From contig NZ_BDCG01000006.1 in NCBI RefSeq assembly GCF_001613385.1, positions 85,312-149,311 of the forward strand: a stretch of 64,000 bases of DNA. Direction: 5' to 3'. This document shows, piece after piece, positions 56,693 through 64,000 of the stretch. Origin of the DNA: Nocardia flavorosea NBRC 108225 (GTDB taxonomy: Bacteria > Actinomycetota > Actinomycetes > Mycobacteriales > Mycobacteriaceae). Numbering within the stretch: the stretch's first letter is position 1; each line of letters begins with the position of its first letter. The notes under the pieces are model-generated. The model saw nothing but the letters and a program-made list of their open reading frames with translations, did no database searches and had not been told where the DNA came from. Position numbers and translations under genes: made by a program.

Positions 56693-58099
56693 GTGATAGC
56701 CAGGCTGACACCGCAGGACGCCGAGTTCTTCCGGCTGGAATCGACCACGCACCCGGTACACATCGGCTCACTGATCGTCCTGGACAACACCACCGGTGAC
56801 GATCGGCCGCTCGACTATCCGGCTCTGGTCGATCTGGTCGAAGCACGCCTGCCCCTGGCTCCCCGGTACCGGCGCAAGGTCCGGCAGGTCCCACTGTCCC
56901 TGGGCCGCCCGGTCTGGGTCGAGGACAGCCGGTTCGATATCACCTATCACATCCGCCGTTCGGCACTGCCCGCACCGGGCAGCGACGAGCAGCTGCACGA
57001 ACTGGCGGCCCGGCTGGGCTCACGGCCGCTCGATCCGGCCCGGCCGCTATGGGAGATGTACCTGATCGAGGGCCTGTCCGGCGGGCGTTGCGCGATCTAT
57101 ACGAAATCCCATGCCGCCTTGGTGGACGGCGTCGCGGCCCTGGAGATCGGGCATGTCGTCGCCGATACCGCCGAATCCCCGCGCGAGATAGCCGACGATC
57201 AGTGGCAGCCCGGCCGCGAACCGAGCGATACCGATCTGCTGCTGGGCGCGCTGGGGCACCTCGCGGCGCAGCCGACCTCGGCCGTCGAGGTCCTACGTGA
57301 AGCGGGGGCGAACGCGGCGGGCGTGATCGGTACAGCGGGGCGGACGCTGGACTCGGTGGTGTCGGCGGTGCGATCGGCGACCAGCGGCACCCCGGACAGC
57401 CCGTTGAACGCCCGTACCTGCCGGCAACGCCGGTTCGCCACCGCGGTGACCGACCTGGCCGACTACAAGCGGATCCATCAGCAGGCCGGCTGCACCATCA
57501 ACGATGTGGTACTCGCCGTGATGACCGGTGCGCTGCGCAACTGGCTGCTGTCCCGGAACAAGGGAATGACCGAATCGACCGTGCTGCGCGCGGTGGTGCC
57601 GATGTCGGGCTACGGCGGTGAACCCCGCACCGGCCGCAGTCTGCCCAGCGCGATCACTCCGCTGCTGATCTCGCTGCCCGTGGGTGAACCGAGCCCGGTG
57701 ATGCGGCTGTCGCATATCGCACACGCCACCTCGGCGGAGGGCCGGCCGCGTCATGCGGTGCGGGCCCGCACCCTGGTACACCTCGCCGGCTTCGCTCCTG
57801 CCAGCCTGCACGCGATGAGTGTGCGGGCGGCGAGTACGTTCGCAGACCATACGTTCAATGTGGTGATCACCAACGCGCCGGGCCCGCAGACGCCCATGTT
57901 CGTCGGCGGTGCGCGGATGCTGGAGATGTACCCGGTGTCACCGTTGCTGCGCAACCAGGCGACGAGTATCGGGATCACGTCCTATGACGGACGGGTCTGC
58001 TACGGACTCAACGCCGACCGCGAAGCAATGGCCGATATCGGTGTACTGGCCGCGTCGGTACCCGAATCGATGGAGGAGTTACTCGGTGCCTGCCTCTGA
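56693..58099 (+). CDS. Wax ester synthase / diacylglycerol acyltransferase (WS/DGAT, Tgs3-like)
   Basis: 468 residues from the GTG at 56693, where homology starts (IARLTPQDAEFFRLE). The condensing motif normally HHxxxDG reads SHAALVDG, so the second, catalytic His is kept and the first is Ser, as in several mycobacterial members. NDVVLAVMTGALRNWL and VVITNAPGPQTPMFVGG are further family segments. It makes triacylglycerol or wax esters at the inner membrane. Overlaps the DUF6912 gene by 14 bp. Position near secA and the desaturase reductase matches tgs3. Confidence 0.9.
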   Translation: MIARLTPQDAEFFRLESTTHPVHIGSLIVLDNTTGDDRPLDYPALVDLVEARLPLAPRYRRKVRQVPLSLGRPVWVEDSRFDITYHIRRSALPAPGSDEQLHELAARLGSRPLDPARPLWEMYLIEGLSGGRCAIYTKSHAALVDGVAALEIGHVVADTAESPREIADDQWQPGREPSDTDLLLGALGHLAAQPTSAVEVLREAGANAAGVIGTAGRTLDSVVSAVRSATSGTPDSPLNARTCRQRRFATAVTDLADYKRIHQQAGCTINDVVLAVMTGALRNWLLSRNKGMTESTVLRAVVPMSGYGGEPRTGRSLPSAITPLLISLPVGEPSPVMRLSHIAHATSAEGRPRHAVRARTLVHLAGFAPASLHAMSVRAASTFADHTFNVVITNAPGPQTPMFVGGARMLEMYPVSPLLRNQATSIGITSYDGRVCYGLNADREAMADIGVLAASVPESMEELLGACL

Positions 58100-58613
58100 C
58101 CGCAAGACCATGCGCGTGTACGTACCGGCCACGGTGTCGATGCTGCAGGACCTCGTGGACAAACGCGAACTGCACGCGGTGGGCGGGACCGCCTTCGCCC
58201 TCACCCCCGCCCTACGCGAGGCCTACGCATCCGGCGACGACGAGGAACTCGCGGAGGCGGCCATGGCGGAGGCGGCGCGGGCGTCGCTGCGGCTGCTGGC
58301 CGACGAAGTGCACAGTTCGACCGCGCCGATGTACCGCCGCGCGGTGATCGCGGTCGACGTCACGGGCGCGACCCTGCGACCCGATCTCGACGATGCCGTC
58401 GTGAAGCTGGACGGCCCGATCGAGTTCAAGCGGGTCGGCTCGGTCCATATGGATCTGGCCGAGGCCGAATCCGCCGTGGCCAAGGCGGTGGACATCATCG
58501 ACGCCGCGGATCTCGGCGACGAGGACGCGGAATTCGTCTTGGGTGACGCGGAGGACCACCAGCTGGCCTGGTACGCCACCCAGGAACTACCCTTCCTGCT
58601 CGAGCTGCTGTAA
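58086..58613 (+). CDS. DUF6912-type conserved protein (Rv3231c family)
   Basis: 175 residues from the GTG at 58086, chosen because GGAGGAG is seven bases upstream inside the acyltransferase gene; the ATG at 58110 has none. MRVYVPATVSMLQDLVDKREL and DLAEAESAVAKAVDIID are conserved-looking, and PFLLELL ends the protein. No catalytic motif recognised. The tight overlap with WS/DGAT and proximity to desaturase genes hint at a lipid-related role. Confidence 0.75.
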   Translation: MPASDRKTMRVYVPATVSMLQDLVDKRELHAVGGTAFALTPALREAYASGDDEELAEAAMAEAARASLRLLADEVHSSTAPMYRRAVIAVDVTGATLRPDLDDAVVKLDGPIEFKRVGSVHMDLAEAESAVAKAVDIIDAADLGDEDAEFVLGDAEDHQLAWYATQELPFLLELL

Positions 58614-58766
58614 CGATCGGCCGGCCCACCGCCGGCGAACCGCGGCCCGGCGGGAACGCCCGATGGTTGTGACGGCGCACGAACCCCGGACAACCTACGA
58701 TGCCGTAACCTGTGGGCAGGCGGTCGCCGCGGGTGGCCACGACGACAGAAGGACGACACGGCACCG

Positions 58767-59900
58767 ATGTTTCTCGAGAATGTCCGGGAGTGGCTGGAAG
58801 CTCCGGCGGCCGAGGTCGCCGAACGCGGCGGACGGCTCAACGTCCTCCGCGGGGCGGTGGCCCGGGCAACCACCCCGCTGCTGCCCGACGACTATCTGCA
58901 TCTGGCCAATCCGCTGTGGTCGGCCCGGGAACTACGCGGTCGCGTGGTCGACGTTCGCAAGGAAACCGCCGATTCGGCGACACTGGTGATCAAACCGGGC
59001 TGGGGTTTCGATTTCCGGTACGAGCCCGGCCAGTACATCGGTATCGGCATCCTGGTCGACGGTCGCTGGCACTGGCGGTCCTATTCGCTCACCAGCCCGC
59101 CCGACTGGAACGATCCGCGCTACGGCAAGAAGGTCATCGCCATCGCGGTGAAGGCGATGCCGGAGGGGTTCCTCTCCAGCCACCTGGTCAACGGCGTCAC
59201 CCCCGGTACCGTCGTCCGGCTGGCGGCCCCGCAGGGTGCGTTCGTGCTGCCGTCACCGCCACCCCCCAAGGTGCTCTTCCTCACCGCGGGCTCCGGCATC
59301 ACACCGGTCATGTCCATGCTGCGTGCCCTGGATCGCCGTGACTCGGTGACAGACGTGGTGCATATCCATTCGGCCCGATCCGCCGACGAGGTCATGTTCG
59401 CGGATGAGCTCGCCGACCTGCACCGGCGGCATCCGGGATTCGTCTCGCATATCCATCTCACTGCGGACAAGGGCAAATTCGCGCCCGCCGCGCTCGACGA
59501 GCTGTATCCGGACTGGCGTGAACGGCAGGCATGGGCCTGCGGCCCCCTGGGAATGCTCGACGATATCGAGAAGCACTGGCGTGGGGCCGGACTCGACGGC
59601 GCGCTGCATGTGGAGCGGTTCGAGGTGGAACGATCCGCAACCACCGAGGGCGGCACGGTCACCTTCGGTAAATCCGGTCGCACGGCAACCGTCGACGGCG
59701 CCACCACACTGCTGGAGGCCGGTGAATCCGCGGGGGTCCGGTTGCCCTTCGGCTGCCGGATGGGGATCTGCCAGACCTGCGTGGTCACCTTGACCTCGGG
59801 GCATGCTCGCGATCTGCGCAACGGCACCGAACGCTTCGAAGGCGAAAAGGTGCAGACGTGTATTTCGGCGGCGGCCGGGGACTGCACCCTCGACGTCTGA
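58767..59900 (+). CDS. Flavodoxin/ferredoxin-type oxidoreductase for acyl-CoA desaturase
   Basis: 377 residues. FAD site [12 protein letters not shown](P)H site [15 protein letters not shown], and a C-terminal plant-type [2Fe-2S] domain with CRMGICQTC and the last Cys in KVQTCIS. Equivalent to Rv3230c, which passes electrons from NADPH to the DesA3 desaturase. The two desaturase genes follow on the same strand, supporting the same role for one or both. Confidence 0.92.
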   Translation: MFLENVREWLEAPAAEVAERGGRLNVLRGAVARATTPLLPDDYLHLANPLWSARELRGRVVDVRKETADSATLVIKPGWGFDFRYEPGQYIGIGILVDGRWHWRSYSLTSPPDWNDPRYGKKVIAIAVKAMPEGFLSSHLVNGVTPGTVVRLAAPQGAFVLPSPPPPKVLFLTAGSGITPVMSMLRALDRRDSVTDVVHIHSARSADEVMFADELADLHRRHPGFVSHIHLTADKGKFAPAALDELYPDWRERQAWACGPLGMLDDIEKHWRGAGLDGALHVERFEVERSATTEGGTVTFGKSGRTATVDGATTLLEAGESAGVRLPFGCRMGICQTCVVTLTSGHARDLRNGTERFEGEKVQTCISAAAGDCTLDV

Positions 59901-60055
59901 CCGAACCGGACACCCCCGGCGTTCACCGCACACAGGTACGCTCGGGGTGTACCGCAGGGGCGCTTCCCGGGGACCCGGGAAGATCACGCGATCACATAAT
60001 CGTTTCGACCGTGCCGCGCTCGGCTACGCATACCGCGCTTACAGAAGGGACGCCG

Positions 60056-61432
60056 GTGGCCATCACCGACATCAGAGCCTTTGCCCACCTCACGGCCGCG
60101 GATGTCGAGATGCTGGGTCAGGAACTCGACGGTATCCGGCGGTCGGTCGAACAGTCGCTGGGTGAACGCGATGCCCGCTATATCCGGCGCACCATCGCTG
60201 CCCAGCGCGGTCTGGAGTTCTCGGCCCGGGCCGTACTGTTCGGCAGCCGCAACCGCTGGGCCTGGCTGGCCGGGACGGCGATGTTGTCCGTCGCCAAGAT
60301 CATCGAGAATATGGAGCTGGCGCACAACATCAGCCACGGTCAGTGGGATTGGATGAACGATCCCGAAATCCACTCCACGAATTGGGAGTGGGATATGACC
60401 GGGCCGTCGGCACAGTGGCGCCGCGCGCACAACTATTCACACCACACCTACACCAATGTGCTGGGTCGCGACGAAGACCTCGGTTTCGGCATCCTGCGGA
60501 TGACCCGCGACGAGCAGTGGCGGCCGATCCACCTGATCCAGCCGATCGCCAATATCGTCCTGGCGGCGGCCTTCGAATGGGGGATCGCGCTGCACGACTG
60601 GAAGATCGAGAAACAACTGTCCGGGGTGCCGCGCTTCCAGCTCGATTCCGAACCGAACAAACAGTTCGGCGGCAAGATCGCCCGGCAGGTCGCCAAGGAC
60701 TTTCTCATCTATCCGGCGCTCACCGGCCCCGCGTTCACCGCCACGCTGAAGGCCAACGCCACCGCGAACCTGATCCGCAATCTGTGGGCCTACGCCGTCA
60801 TCTTCTGCGGCCATTTCCCGGACGGTGCGGAGAAGTTCACCGAAGAGCAACTCGAAGGCGAGACACGCGGCGAATGGTATCTACGGCAGATGCTGGGCAG
60901 CGCCAATTTCTCCGCCGGGCCGGTGATGGGATTCATGAGCGGTAACCTCAGCTACCAGATCGAACACCATCTCTTCCCGGATCTGCCGAGCAACCGATAT
61001 CCACAGGTCGCGGTGGCGGTACGCGAGCTGTGCGAGAAATACGATCTGCCGTATACCACCGGATCGCTGGGTAAGCAGTATCTGCTGGCCTTCCGGACCA
61101 TCCACAAACTCGCCCTGCCGGACCGATTCCTGCGCCGTACGGCCGACGATGCGCCGGAAACCTCGTCGGAGCGCAAGTTCGCCGGCCTGACCGCGCACTC
61201 CGGCGCCGAGCACCGGCCGTGGAGTATCGACCCGGCCACCGGTAAACGGCGTGGTCTGAAATCGGCGCTGTCGGAGGCGAAGGCCGCCCTGCGGGCCAAG
61301 GCCGAGCACGAAAAAGAAGTTCTGCGCACCGCTCAGCGTTCGATGCGGGCGAAGGCCCGGCACGAGCGGGATCTGCTGCGGCGGGCCCGGTATGTGCTGC
61401 GCAAGGCGAATACCGCCCAACCCGCCGGATAG
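60056..61432 (+). CDS. Acyl-CoA delta-9 desaturase (DesA3-like), with basic C-terminal coil
   Basis: 458 residues from a GTG with AAGGGA five bases upstream. The three histidine boxes are HNISH (90-94), HNYSHH (125-130) and QIEHH (301-305), holding the di-iron centre; membrane segments lie between. The C-terminal ~55 residues are a Lys/Arg/Ala-rich helix (SALSEAKAALRAKAEHEKEV) not found in the second paralogue. Converts stearoyl-CoA to oleoyl-CoA by analogy. The gene follows its reductase by 155 bp. Confidence 0.9.
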   Translation: MAITDIRAFAHLTAADVEMLGQELDGIRRSVEQSLGERDARYIRRTIAAQRGLEFSARAVLFGSRNRWAWLAGTAMLSVAKIIENMELAHNISHGQWDWMNDPEIHSTNWEWDMTGPSAQWRRAHNYSHHTYTNVLGRDEDLGFGILRMTRDEQWRPIHLIQPIANIVLAAAFEWGIALHDWKIEKQLSGVPRFQLDSEPNKQFGGKIARQVAKDFLIYPALTGPAFTATLKANATANLIRNLWAYAVIFCGHFPDGAEKFTEEQLEGETRGEWYLRQMLGSANFSAGPVMGFMSGNLSYQIEHHLFPDLPSNRYPQVAVAVRELCEKYDLPYTTGSLGKQYLLAFRTIHKLALPDRFLRRTADDAPETSSERKFAGLTAHSGAEHRPWSIDPATGKRRGLKSALSEAKAALRAKAEHEKEVLRTAQRSMRAKARHERDLLRRARYVLRKANTAQPAG

Positions 61433-61622
61433 CTTTCCACCGGGGGCCGGATATTCCGCCGCGCGGCCGCACGGATTCGGGTGTAAAGTCCAGCCGGAAT
61501 CCATCGATGATTCGCTAGGGCCGCCACGGTGATCCACACCATCGGACCCCCTCGGCATAGCATCCGCGTATTGGGACCTGCAATAGGGCGCACGCCACAT
61601 TTTCTACCGATATCCCCAAACC

Positions 61623-61648
61623 TACGGTGTCGTAACTTACGGTAGGGT
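61623..61648 (+). promoter_or_regulatory. Promoter and operator-like palindrome of the second desaturase
   Basis: TAGGGT at 61643-61648 ends seven bases before the ATG, a leaderless -10 box. Directly upstream are TACGGT repeats (61623-61628, 61638-61643) and an 11-bp palindrome CGTAACTTACG (61631-61641) in the -35/-10 spacer, a likely repressor site. Confidence 0.6.
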
Positions 61649-61655
61649 AGCCCGC

Positions 61656-62921
61656 ATGGCTATATCGGATGTCAAGGAATACGCGCACCTCACCGAGGCG
61701 GATGTGGAAGCGCTCGGAGCAGAGTTCGACGCGATTCGCCGAGACATCGAATCCACCCGCGGTGAGCGCGACGCCCGCTATATCCGCAATGTCATCCGCT
61801 TGCAGCGCGCACTCGAAATCAGCGGCCGTACTGTACTTTTCGCCAGTTTCCTGCCCCCGGCCTGGCTGGCCGGCGTAGCCCTGCTGGGCACCTCCAAGAT
61901 CATCGAGAACATGGAGATCGGCCATAATGTGATGCACGGGCAGTGGGACTGGATGAACGACCCGGAGATCCACTCCACCCACTGGGAATGGGATAACGCC
62001 GGTCCGTCCAAGCACTGGAAGCACACCCACAACTACTTGCACCACAAGTACACGAATGTTCTGGGGATGGACGACGATATCGGCTACGGCCTGCTGCGGG
62101 TCACGCGCGATCAGCGGTGGAAACCGTTCAATATCGGTAACCCGGTGTACAACCTGGTCCTGCAGTCACTGTTCGAATACGGTGTCGCGATCCAGCACCT
62201 GGAACTCGGCAAGATCGCGGCCGGGAAGGTACAGCCCGGAACGCCGGAGCGGGCCGAATTCGACCGGAAGGTCGACGAGGTGCTGGCCAAGGTCAAAAAG
62301 CAGGCGCTGAAGGATTACGTCGTCTTCCCGCTGCTGACGGGGCCCTCCTTCTTCCACACGCTCACCGCGAACCTGGCGGCGAACGTGATCCGCAATATCT
62401 GGTCCAATGCCGTGATCTTCTGCGGTCATTTCCCCGACGGCGCCGAGAAGTTCACCAAGGCCGATATCGACAACGAAACCCACGCGCAGTGGTATCTGCG
62501 GCAGATGCTGGGCAGCGCCAACATCTCCGGCGGCAAGCTCATGCATTTCATGACCGGCAATCTGAGCCATCAGATCGAACACCACCTCTTCCCGGATCTG
62601 CCGAGCAACCGGTACGCCGAGATCGCGGTCCGGGTACGAGAACTGTGCGATAAATACGACCTCCCGTATACAACCGGTTCCCTGCCCGTCCAGTACTTCA
62701 AGGCGTGGCGAACCATTGCGAAGCTGTCGCTGCCGAACAAGTACCTGCGCCACACCGCCGACGATGCCCCGGAAACGGCGTCGGAACGGCGGTTCAACGG
62801 CCGCGCCGTCGGAACGATCGACCCGGTGACCGGGAAGCGACGCGGTTTGCGTACCGCGATCGCCGAGGGGCGCCGTCGGCTCACTCGCCGGACCTCCGCG
62901 CCGGTGGCCGCCGCGTCGTAG
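61656..62921 (+). CDS. Acyl-CoA desaturase, second paralogue
   Basis: 421 residues, plainly a paralogue of the preceding desaturase over the whole length. Histidine boxes HNVMH, HNYLHH and QIEHH are intact. Differences are an added ~20-residue Lys/Glu-rich loop (KVQPGTPERAEFDRKVDEVL) before the third membrane segment and absence of the long C-terminal helix. It has its own leaderless promoter, so it is regulated apart from the first copy; chain length or position preference may differ. Confidence 0.9.
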   Translation: MAISDVKEYAHLTEADVEALGAEFDAIRRDIESTRGERDARYIRNVIRLQRALEISGRTVLFASFLPPAWLAGVALLGTSKIIENMEIGHNVMHGQWDWMNDPEIHSTHWEWDNAGPSKHWKHTHNYLHHKYTNVLGMDDDIGYGLLRVTRDQRWKPFNIGNPVYNLVLQSLFEYGVAIQHLELGKIAAGKVQPGTPERAEFDRKVDEVLAKVKKQALKDYVVFPLLTGPSFFHTLTANLAANVIRNIWSNAVIFCGHFPDGAEKFTKADIDNETHAQWYLRQMLGSANISGGKLMHFMTGNLSHQIEHHLFPDLPSNRYAEIAVRVRELCDKYDLPYTTGSLPVQYFKAWRTIAKLSLPNKYLRHTADDAPETASERRFNGRAVGTIDPVTGKRRGLRTAIAEGRRRLTRRTSAPVAAAS

Positions 62922-62955
62922 GCGCACCGACGTCCGAGGCATGGCCCATCTGGCA

Positions 62956-62982
62956 ATGGCCCGCACATGATGTGCGGGCCAT
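62956..62982. terminator. Terminator after second desaturase
   Basis: Perfect 12-bp stem (62956-62967 with 62971-62982) and a 3-base loop, 35 bp after the stop codon; no T-run follows. Confidence 0.8.
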
Positions 62983-63349
62983 GTGCTGCTGTCATGTCCG
63001 AAGCAAATCCGGGGTGCCGCGGACCGACTCCGCGACGGGAGCCACCGGTACTGCTGATCGCCGCCCGCGGCGCCGGCACTGCTGACCGCCCGCGCATCAC
63101 CGGTAACGCCCGACCGCCGCCGCATGGGCCCGCCCGATCACGCGTAGGCCGGCTGCCCCCAGCGGAGTGCTGAGGCCGCTGAAGTACATCGCCCCGGGAG
63201 CGAGTGCGGATTGTTGCGGATTGTGCCGATGTCGTCGCCGGCATACCGAGGGCTGTGACGTTCGGGGTCTACGCGCTTCGTACCTCCGGGTAAGACGCGA
63301 AGAGCACGAACGTGCCCGGTGGACCCTGCACACCGGCGATACTGGCGTG
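62983..63349. other. 367-bp intergenic region, no gene recognised
   Basis: Open frames are Arg-rich shadows. The end near 63338-63343 holds GATACT, a possible -10 box for the following gene. Confidence 0.4.
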
Positions 63350-63997
63350 GTGGGTGCTGTGGAGATGAGTCTGTACGAGGCGATCCGGACGCGGCGTGAT
63401 GTCCGCGCCGAGTTCACCGGCGAACCGGTCGACGATACCGTGCTGTGGCGGATCCTCGAGGCGGCGCATTGCGCACCGAGCGTCGGGAACTCCCAGCCGT
63501 GGGATTTCGTGCTCGTCCGCAACCGGGCCACCCTGCGGAAGTTCGCGGCCCATGTCGCGGAGAAGCGGCTCGAATTCGCCCGATCGCTGCCGGCCGAACG
63601 CGCCGCGACATTCGACCCGATCAAGATCGAGGGAATCGAGGAGAGCGGTACCGGGATCGTCGTCGTCCACGACGACGCCCGCGGTGGACCGCATATTCTC
63701 GGCCGCGCCTCCGTCCCCGAGACCGGCGTCTACTCGACGATTCTCGCAATCCAGAATTTGTGGCTGGCCGCGACCGCCGAGCAGATCGGCGTCGGCTGGG
63801 TGTCCTTCTACGATGCGCCGTTCCTCGCCGAACTCATCGATCTGCCTGCCGGTATCCGGCCGGTGGCCTGGCTCTGTATCGGTCCGGTGAACGAATTCCA
63901 GCGCATCCCGGACCTCGAACGTTTCGGCTGGCGAGGCAGACGAGAACTGACCGATGCCGTGCACCACGAGAGTTACGAGGCGGGGCGAGGGCAATGA
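63350..63997 (+). CDS. bluB: BluB-like 5,6-dimethylbenzimidazole synthase
   Basis: 215 residues from the GTG at 63350 (six bases after GATACT, leaderless) or 210 from the ATG at 63365. YEAIRTRRDVRAEF and AAHCAPSVGNSQPWDFVLV are BluB/nitroreductase-fold signatures; LQNLWLAATAEQIGVGWVSFYD-like segments (AIQNLWLAATAEQIGVGW) complete the FMN site. BluB converts reduced FMN to the lower ligand of cobalamin. A plain nitroreductase is the alternative, but RRDVR favours BluB. Confidence 0.85.
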   Translation: MGAVEMSLYEAIRTRRDVRAEFTGEPVDDTVLWRILEAAHCAPSVGNSQPWDFVLVRNRATLRKFAAHVAEKRLEFARSLPAERAATFDPIKIEGIEESGTGIVVVHDDARGGPHILGRASVPETGVYSTILAIQNLWLAATAEQIGVGWVSFYDAPFLAELIDLPAGIRPVAWLCIGPVNEFQRIPDLERFGWRGRRELTDAVHHESYEAGRGQ

Positions 63998-64000
63998 CGC

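Overview
The window looks like a chromosome segment of a mycolic-acid actinomycete, most likely Nocardia or a close relative. The DNA is very GC-rich, starts are often GTG, and many genes begin a few bases after a TANNNT -10 box (leaderless transcripts). The gene order from about 16.6 kb to 62.9 kb follows the Mycobacterium tuberculosis Rv3205c-Rv3240c neighbourhood as I remember it: TIGR02569, moeZ, DUF3152, TetR, DUF3107, ferritin-like, DEAD-box helicase, whiB1, pdtaS, biotinyl protein, rshA-sigH, SRAP, aroA, rsgA, desA3-type desaturase and its reductase, tgs3-type acyltransferase, secA1. No tRNA, rRNA, CRISPR array, insertion sequence or prophage was seen.

Layout. 0-6.6 kb: the 3' end of a secreted trypsin-like protease, then a leftward operon of a single-module NRPS (C-A-T-TE, with an unusual insertion in the A domain), a DUF6875-type protein and an antigen-85-like secreted esterase. 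6.8-7.5 kb: a VapBC-like toxin-antitoxin pair. 7.5-14.4 kb: a leftward nitrate/nitrite assimilation operon narK-nirB-nirD-(uroporphyrinogen synthase with winged helix)-(CbiX chelatase), which joins nitrite reductase to siroheme supply and a likely NnaR-type regulator. 14.6-16.6 kb: an MFS permease with a divergent FadR-family regulator.

16.6-44.5 kb is the conserved housekeeping and stress backbone. It includes the redox regulators WhiB1 (with a Crp-like site upstream) and SigH/RshA (with a SigH-type promoter upstream), the histidine kinase PdtaS, and the 24-residue ribosomal protein bL37. Apparent insertions are an alpha/beta hydrolase, a TetR-controlled TIM-barrel protein of the 'abortive infection' type, and a YqcI/YcgG-family protein. 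44.5-49.2 kb: TfoX-like protein, an autoregulated DUF1648/YtrA-type GntR pair, and a sulfonate/nitrate-type ABC transporter.

49.5-53.4 kb holds the most unusual genes: an 820-residue protein built like EspB (PE-like part with YxxxE, PPE/WXG-like part with WxG, then long Asn/Gly/Gln-rich linkers), translationally coupled to an EspG-family chaperone, followed by a small secreted DUF732 protein. No ESX core genes are present here. 53.5-62.9 kb: secA, then a lipid block of WS/DGAT acyltransferase, DUF6912 protein, ferredoxin-type reductase and two paralogous acyl-CoA desaturases. The window ends with a BluB-like gene.
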